From assembly GCA_023397045.1 (NCBI GenBank), contig JAEWUR010000662.1, forward strand, positions 1 to 6,306: a stretch of DNA of 6,306 bases, read 5' to 3'. Positions within the stretch are counted from its first letter, which is position 1, and each line of letters starts with the position of its first letter. The notes under the pieces are model-generated. The model had not been told where the DNA came from, did not search any database, and was given only the letters and a program-made list of their open reading frames with translations. The position numbers were made by a program, and so were the translations under genes. This stretch comes from Planctomycetota bacterium. GTDB taxonomy: Bacteria; Planctomycetota; Planctomycetia; Pirellulales; Thermoguttaceae. This document shows positions 1 to 3,491 of the stretch, piece after piece.

Positions 1-1654
1 ACGCCATCGCGCGAAACATCGAATCGGCCGCAAGCACACACGAGGCCGCCAGCATGGGACAGGCCGCCATCCAATATCGCGCGTAGGGGGTGTAGAAACA
101 GATCCCTGCGACCGTCGCGCAACCGACGATCACCATATCGCCATACCGGACCGTGCGTCGCCGCCAGGCCAGCAACCAGCACGGCGCAAGCCCAATAATC
201 CAGAAACCCATGAAACCGCTTCGCCCCTCGACAAACTGACGGGTGTGGTACGTGACGTCCCACGGGAACCTGAGCAAACCGCCGATGCCTGGCTCGATGG
301 CAAACAGCGTCTTGAGCCGGTCGCCCAACGTGTATCCCTCGACCCAATACGGCGATGGGAACCAACGGTGCAGGTAGGGATAGAAGGGATTGCCGGTGCC
401 GGCGTACACAAACGCATACCACGGCATCGCGGCGACCAAAAAAACCACGGCCGCGGCGGCCGACCATCGCGTCGCGTCGCGCCAGCCGACTCGCCACAAC
501 AGAGAAACCGCCAGAAATCCTCCCCATACGACAGCGAAGACCAATCCGGTGTACTTCACCTGGACCATCGCCCCGATGATGACCGCCGAAAGCAGAAGAC
601 CGCGACCGTCGAACAGCGCCTGCCGAGGCGCAACGTCGCGACTTGGCACCAAGCCTTCCCCCTTGGGCTGCAACGCCCGAAACAGGACGAAAAACCCGCC
701 GGTCGCCAACATGGTGATGGCATGGTCGATCTGGCCCGACGCGGCAACGCGCAGAAGCAAGGGACACCCAAGCACTGCGGCACCGGCGAAGAGTCCTGTG
801 CCCAACGAGCCCGACCGCCGGGCGACCTCCTCGGCCACCAGCCACACGATCGCCGCCAATGCGAACCAGGATAACCACGCCCCCACGATGTCCGATCCGA
901 GCGATGCGAATGTGGCGCAACAAGTCTGCAAGGCCATCGGCTGGAGCCGTTGCCAACACGGATAGTGATGGACCACTCCATGATCGGCAATGACCTGATG
1001 GATAAATGGAATATGCACCCGAGGACTGTCCACAAGCACCGGCATGGTGCTGGCGCCGACGAACACGATCGCCAGGAAAAACCAAATGATCTGCAACATG
1101 AGCCATTCGAAAATGCCCAGGTTGGCCAGTCGCTGCCAGGCGTTGCGCGAACGCATCCTGAGATGTCGTACCCCGATGATCGCGCCCGGCAATGCCGTGA
1201 CGACAGCGAGAACGCCGACGACCGGCGGATTGATTCCGCGAACGAGTCCGAGGACCAGGCAACAAGGAATCATCACCGCATAGGTGGCGGCAATGGCGAC
1301 GCCCCAGGTGGCGTATCGCCGCCCGACGAACCGCGCGACAAACTGCCGCACGCCTTCTACGGCACACGCCCCCCATGCCAAAAAGAGGACGAATCTGCCG
1401 ATGAGCCACGGATCGCGCGACGCGCCCAACAAGACCGCAGTGGACAGGATCAGATAGCCTGCCAAAACACGGCCCAACCAGTTTGGCCGCGTGATCTGGA
1501 AAATCAGCCCAACGGCGAGAAAGCCGATCGCCTGTAAGCTGAAGAAATCGCACCATGGCCCCGACCACTCAGCCAAACGGATCTCGCCGAGGCATTTGAC
1601 ATAGAATGCCGCATGGACGGATAACCACGCAACGGCAACTCCGATCGCTTGCAT
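1..1654 (-). CDS. GT-C fold (ArnT/RgtA-like) glycosyltransferase family membrane protein, 3' end outside window
   Basis: The minus strand is open from the ATG at 1654 to the window edge: 551 codons and no stop. The protein is very hydrophobic, with about ten or more membrane segments (for example near residues 40-54, 64-78, 85-101, 115-137, 144-160, 184-203, 257-273, 353-375, 399-418 and 505-521). Signatures seen are VDSPRVHIPF (208-217, acidic D209 in the first large outer loop), QIDH with D310, VKYTG (366-370), TGNPFYPYL (420-428) and YARYWMAACP (524-533). From knowledge of the family, this order of an acidic first loop, a second acidic site, KYTG, GNPFYP and an RY..P segment is typical of GT-C enzymes that move sugars from polyprenyl-phosphate carriers on the outer face of the inner membrane. 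Substrate and acceptor cannot be read. ATG 1654 is preferred because GGAG lies 7 nt upstream; an in-frame ATG at 1672 would add six residues (MTRRRR). Family call fairly sure, exact role unknown. Confidence 0.8.
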   Translation of the reverse strand, partial: MQAIGVAVAWLSVHAAFYVKCLGEIRLAEWSGPWCDFFSLQAIGFLAVGLIFQITRPNWLGRVLAGYLILSTAVLLGASRDPWLIGRFVLFLAWGACAVEGVRQFVARFVGRRYATWGVAIAATYAVMIPCCLVLGLVRGINPPVVGVLAVVTALPGAIIGVRHLRMRSRNAWQRLANLGIFEWLMLQIIWFFLAIVFVGASTMPVLVDSPRVHIPFIHQVIADHGVVHHYPCWQRLQPMALQTCCATFASLGSDIVGAWLSWFALAAIVWLVAEEVARRSGSLGTGLFAGAAVLGCPLLLRVAASGQIDHAITMLATGGFFVLFRALQPKGEGLVPSRDVAPRQALFDGRGLLLSAVIIGAMVQVKYTGLVFAVVWGGFLAVSLLWRVGWRDATRWSAAAAVVFLVAAMPWYAFVYAGTGNPFYPYLHRWFPSPYWVEGYTLGDRLKTLFAIEPGIGGLLRFPWDVTYHTRQFVEGRSGFMGFWIIGLAPCWLLAWRRRTVRYGDMVIVGCATVAGICFYTPYARYWMAACPMLAASCVLAADSMFRAMA

Positions 1655-1661
1655 CCTGCGT

Positions 1662-1665
1662 CTCC
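1662..1665 (-). promoter_or_regulatory. Ribosome binding site GGAG that supports the start at 1654
   Basis: On the minus strand GGAG is followed by seven bases and then the ATG at 1654, a normal Shine-Dalgarno distance. The alternative in-frame ATG at 1672 has only GGGA four bases ahead of it, so the downstream start is the better choice. Confidence 0.45.
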
Positions 1666-1770
1666 GCGTCATGCGGTCCCGTTGATTCCGATCGCGCGAT
1701 GGCCCCCATTCAACCGGCAGAACCGGCAACTTGGACAAAGTCTGCCTGGGCAGCCGGTCGCGCGACGGTT

Positions 1771-1815
1771 TTCTGGGCTAGGTGGGACGGTATTTCTGGC
1801 CTGGGTGGGACCTAA
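1771..1815. repeat. Degenerate 23-bp tandem direct repeat with GGTGGGAC core
   Basis: Two copies lie side by side, 1771-1792 and 1794-1815, with a period of 23 bp. Both start with TTCTGG and share the core GGTGGGAC; 17 of 22 aligned bases agree. The (C)TGGGTGGGACC core resembles a short motif I recall as frequent between planctomycete genes, but that is recollection and not shown here. The repeat sits about 100-140 bp upstream of the minus-strand gene start and could be part of its control region. Confidence 0.45.
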
Positions 1816-1946
1816 CGGTAGCTCCTCAATTCTACCTCGCAATTCGGCGGTTGCGGCAACGATCTCGCCGATGGCCGTGTCGCTCAGGATGACGATACCC
1901 CGTCATAAAAACGGGAAAGGCGAGACTTTATTGATACTCAGGTAAA

Positions 1947-2035
1947 TAATGTCGGGTGGTTCATGGCCGAAAACTCCTGCTTTACCGGCCTCCCGTCGAC
2001 CAACCAACGGTCGGTGCCCGGGCCTCCCGGCATTA
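1947..2035. repeat. Imperfect inverted repeat, 13-bp arms
   Basis: Left arm TAATGTCGGGTGG (1947-1959) pairs with the complement of 2023-2035, which reads TAATGCCGGGAGG; 11 of 13 bases match. Inside the element GGCCTCCCG occurs twice in direct orientation (1987-1995 and 2021-2029). This could be a small dispersed element or a decayed gene remnant; no transposase or terminal target duplication was seen. Confidence 0.35.
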
Positions 2036-2070
2036 CTTTCCTGAGACCCAATAGCATCAACATTGGGCAA

Positions 2071-2193
2071 ACACGAAAATTCCGAAAGGACGAAACCACG
2101 AAAAAGCAGGAACTCAGATAGGCAAACCGTTGTTGGGGGATCGGCGCAGGTGCTGCTTGCCTTTCGTGCTTTCGCAATTTCGTGTTTTCGTGA
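2071..2193. repeat. Two facing arrays of an 8-bp TTTCGTGN unit (inverted repeat)
   Basis: The right array (2162-2193) is four consecutive units of exactly 8 bp, each starting TTTCG, with consensus TTTCGTGN. The left array (2071-2103) is four units of the same motif on the other strand (consensus NNACGAAA), one of them 9 bp long. The arrays face each other across a 58-bp spacer (2104-2161). Aligned as an inverted repeat, 2071-2095 and 2162-2185 differ by two mismatches and one single-base gap. Such GAAA/TTTC-rich sequence is often mis-called as small hypothetical proteins rich in K, H, E, T and R; I regard it as non-coding. Confidence 0.65.
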
Positions 2194-2358
2194 TCCTTTC
2201 TGCAAAACGACCCAAATTTACCCAATAATGTTGCTACAGTGTCGGAAAGGCCCACAAAGAGACATGCATCCCTAGTGGCATCACCACTACACTCCAAGCA
2301 ACTACTACCCAAGACGATTGCGTAGTTTCGATGGCGGAATGGTGGTGAATCAGCCGAG

Positions 2359-2424
2359 GTAGGGTTCGCCTCGCGGACCATGAAGAATCACGAAGGCCGC
2401 AATAGTCCGCGAGGCGGACCCTAC
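2359..2424. repeat. 20-bp inverted repeat, one mismatch, 26-bp loop
   Basis: The left arm GTAGGGTTCGCCTCGCGGAC (2359-2378) is the reverse complement of 2405-2424 apart from one base (T versus C at arm position 7). The arms flank a 26-bp loop. There is no T-run after it, so it is not a classical intrinsic terminator. It looks like a dispersed palindromic element of the REP/BIME type: GC-rich, in a gap, and with the two arms conserved almost perfectly. It lies about 65 bp upstream of the PEP-CTERM promoter. Confidence 0.7.
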
Positions 2425-2489
2425 GTGGCGCCACCAAAGACCATGACGTGGTTATTGGCACCAGGAAACGTATTTTAACAAAAAAAATA

Positions 2490-2518
2490 TTGACAAAAAA
2501 CAAACCCGAACATCTAAT
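2490..2518 (+). promoter_or_regulatory. Strong sigma-70 type promoter of the PEP-CTERM gene
   Basis: A perfect -35 box TTGACA (2490-2495) is followed after 17 bp by TCTAAT (2513-2518), which matches the TATAAT consensus at five of six positions. The A/T-rich run just upstream (about 2470-2489) resembles an UP element. Transcription should start near 2525, giving a leader of about 87 nt before the GTG at 2612. Both boxes and their spacing are seen directly; use by the housekeeping sigma factor is inferred. Confidence 0.75.
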
Positions 2519-2600
2519 GCCGTCTGATCGATAGTTTCCGGGCAAAGTTCCGGCGGTAGTGCGCGTTTACGAGAAGAACCTTCCTAATCCTTTTTCAGAC

Positions 2601-2605
2601 GGAGG
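2601..2605 (+). promoter_or_regulatory. Shine-Dalgarno GGAGG that fixes a GTG start
   Basis: GGAGG ends six bases before the GTG at 2612. This near-ideal site and spacing, together with a signal peptide that begins directly afterwards, makes the GTG the start codon. Confidence 0.8.
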
Positions 2606-2611
2606 CAGCGC

Positions 2612-3307
2612 GTGCAATACCTACATATCAGTTCTCCCAAGCGAATTGGGGCGTCGCTTCTTTTCAGCTTCGCTCTTTTCGGATTCTCGATCGCCTCGCC
2701 CCAAGCTGCCCATGCCGTCAGCTTCGCGGGCGCCGACTGGACCGTGCATATCGTGGGAGATGTCGACGCACCGCTTGGCCTGAGTCAAGCGGTCGACGAG
2801 TATTCCTACAATGTACCGATCACGCAAAGCAGTCTCAGTGATATTGTCATTCCTGTCACCGTTCCCGATCTTATCTCGATCGATGTCCCGGCAACCGTGT
2901 CTTCGACGCCAAACGGCATCAAGATCGTTGCACATCAGTTTATTTCGGGACCGATTCAGGGGACGGGCGATTACAGCGAAATGCGCGTCAAAAACATCAC
3001 GGCGCACCTAGAAGGCTACGCAACCGCCATCAATGAAGCGAACACCTCGGGCGGGTTTGGCGGGCGCGTTTACGAGATTACGGGTTGCCCCACTGGCGGC
3101 ACCACTGGCACATCCTATGTCAATATTGGGTCGGTCGAAGGCAATTTTTTGGGTGCATGGGTCAACATGGGGTCCGCTACGGTGAATGTCACAGGCTGGA
3201 CGGCCACGCGTGACATCGGCGCAGTGCCGGAACCCGGAACGGTCATCATGCTTCTCGGCCTTGCGGCCAGCTTTGCCGGCTACGGTCTCTGGAAACGTCG
3301 CGGCTAG
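2612..3307 (+). CDS. PEP-CTERM sorting domain protein, secreted (231 aa)
   Basis: The protein starts at a GTG behind a strong ribosome site. Residues 1-35 form a signal peptide: basic stretch near PKR (9-11), hydrophobic core ASLLFSFALFGFSIA, and a likely cut after AHA (33-35). Residues 36-204 are Ser, Thr, Gly, Val and Asn rich with alternating hydrophobics, suggesting a beta-strand fold; I recognise no domain and see one Cys in this part. The C-terminus (205-231) is a PEP-CTERM signal: VPEPG, a hydrophobic helix, then WKRRG. From knowledge of the family, such tails are recognised and cut by an exosortase (EpsH/XrtA-like) in the inner membrane. No exosortase is in the window, so it must be encoded elsewhere. 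The gene has its own promoter and terminator and is probably monocistronic. The mature protein's function is unknown; a surface or matrix role is only a guess. Confidence 0.9.
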   Translation: MQYLHISSPKRIGASLLFSFALFGFSIASPQAAHAVSFAGADWTVHIVGDVDAPLGLSQAVDEYSYNVPITQSSLSDIVIPVTVPDLISIDVPATVSSTPNGIKIVAHQFISGPIQGTGDYSEMRVKNITAHLEGYATAINEANTSGGFGGRVYEITGCPTGGTTGTSYVNIGSVEGNFLGAWVNMGSATVNVTGWTATRDIGAVPEPGTVIMLLGLAASFAGYGLWKRRG

Positions 3308-3331
3308 TTCGAGCCATTGAACAGCTTCCGC

Positions 3332-3363
3332 AAAGGGCTCCGAGCAAAATCGGAGCCCTTTTT
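3332..3363 (+). terminator. Strong Rho-independent terminator after the PEP-CTERM gene
   Basis: A perfect 12-bp stem (AAAGGGCTCCGA at 3332-3343, complement at 3350-3361) closes a 6-nt loop and runs into TTTTT (3359-3363). It begins 24 nt after the TAG stop. It should end the PEP-CTERM transcript and insulate it from the cytochrome gene downstream. Confidence 0.92.
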
Positions 3364-3442
3364 GTTGGGGATCGCAGCGCCATCCGACGGTTTTCGCACC
3401 CATCTCGATTGGGGGAGGGGACGCATCGAGGGAAAAATCGGA

Positions 3443-3448
3443 TACAAT
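3443..3448 (+). promoter_or_regulatory. Candidate -10 box TACAAT for the cytochrome maturation gene
   Basis: TACAAT lies in a short A/T-rich patch (about 3432-3457) in otherwise GC-rich sequence, 39 nt before the ATG at 3488. No good -35 is seen at 16-18 bp upstream, so the promoter would be weak, extended or activator dependent. It is the best candidate between the terminator and the gene. If used, the transcript would start near 3455 with a leader of about 33 nt. Confidence 0.4.
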
Positions 3449-3491
3449 GAAAAAAACCCGCGTTCCGATCCTCCGTCCGATTCCAGCATGA
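3447..3491 (+). CDS. Possible 14-codon leader ORF overlapping the next start by ATGA
   Basis: ATG at 3447 opens the peptide MKKTRVPILRPIPA and stops at TGA 3489-3491, so the stop overlaps the ATG of the cytochrome maturation gene as ATGA. Such overlaps usually mean translational coupling, which would explain why the large gene lacks a clear ribosome site of its own. Against it: the nearest purine-rich stretch (GAGGGA, 3428-3433) is 13 nt away, and the start overlaps the candidate -10 box, so the two readings exclude each other. It may be chance. Confidence 0.2.
   Translation: MKKTRVPILRPIPA

Larger units (their letters stand above)
1673..2470. other. Gene-free intergenic stretch built of short dispersed repeats
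   Basis: I see no credible coding region in these roughly 800 bases. The open frames present (minus 1903-2205, minus 1938-2381, plus 2063-2275) overlap each other, have no good ribosome sites, give low-complexity or unfamiliar peptides, and run through the inverted repeats listed separately. The base composition is lower in GC than the flanking genes, especially at 1900-1950 and 2060-2240. The stretch separates the divergent glycosyltransferase-like and PEP-CTERM genes and must contain the promoter of the former, but I could not find a convincing minus-strand promoter in it. Confidence 0.65.

Noticed and set aside
556..1035. Minus-strand frame of 159 residues, and the similar one at 130-417
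   Set aside because: They lie in another frame of the same strand as the glycosyltransferase-like gene, which alone stays open over the whole 1.65 kb with coherent membrane segments.
245..1537. Plus-strand open frames of up to 209 residues (245-874, 390-965, 950-1537)
   Set aside because: They are antisense to the long minus-strand membrane protein, are rich in R, Q, D, H and P without any recognisable motif, and overlap each other. High GC content explains them.
1899..1915. Hairpin CCCGT/ACGGG with a 7-nt A/T-rich loop
   Set aside because: Five base pairs without a following T-run on either strand; too weak to call a terminator.
2273..2289. Short palindrome TAGTGG/CCACTA with a 5-nt loop
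   Set aside because: Six base pairs only, and no promoter or gene boundary beside it to give it meaning.
1938..2381. Minus-strand frame of 147 residues in the intergenic gap
   Set aside because: It crosses the octamer arrays (giving KDHENTKLRKHE) and one inverted repeat, has no ribosome site and no familiar domain. It looks like translated repeat DNA.
3404..3430. Small hairpin CTCGAT/ATCGAG with a 15-nt loop before the cytochrome gene
   Set aside because: Only six base pairs with a long loop and no T-run; likely chance.
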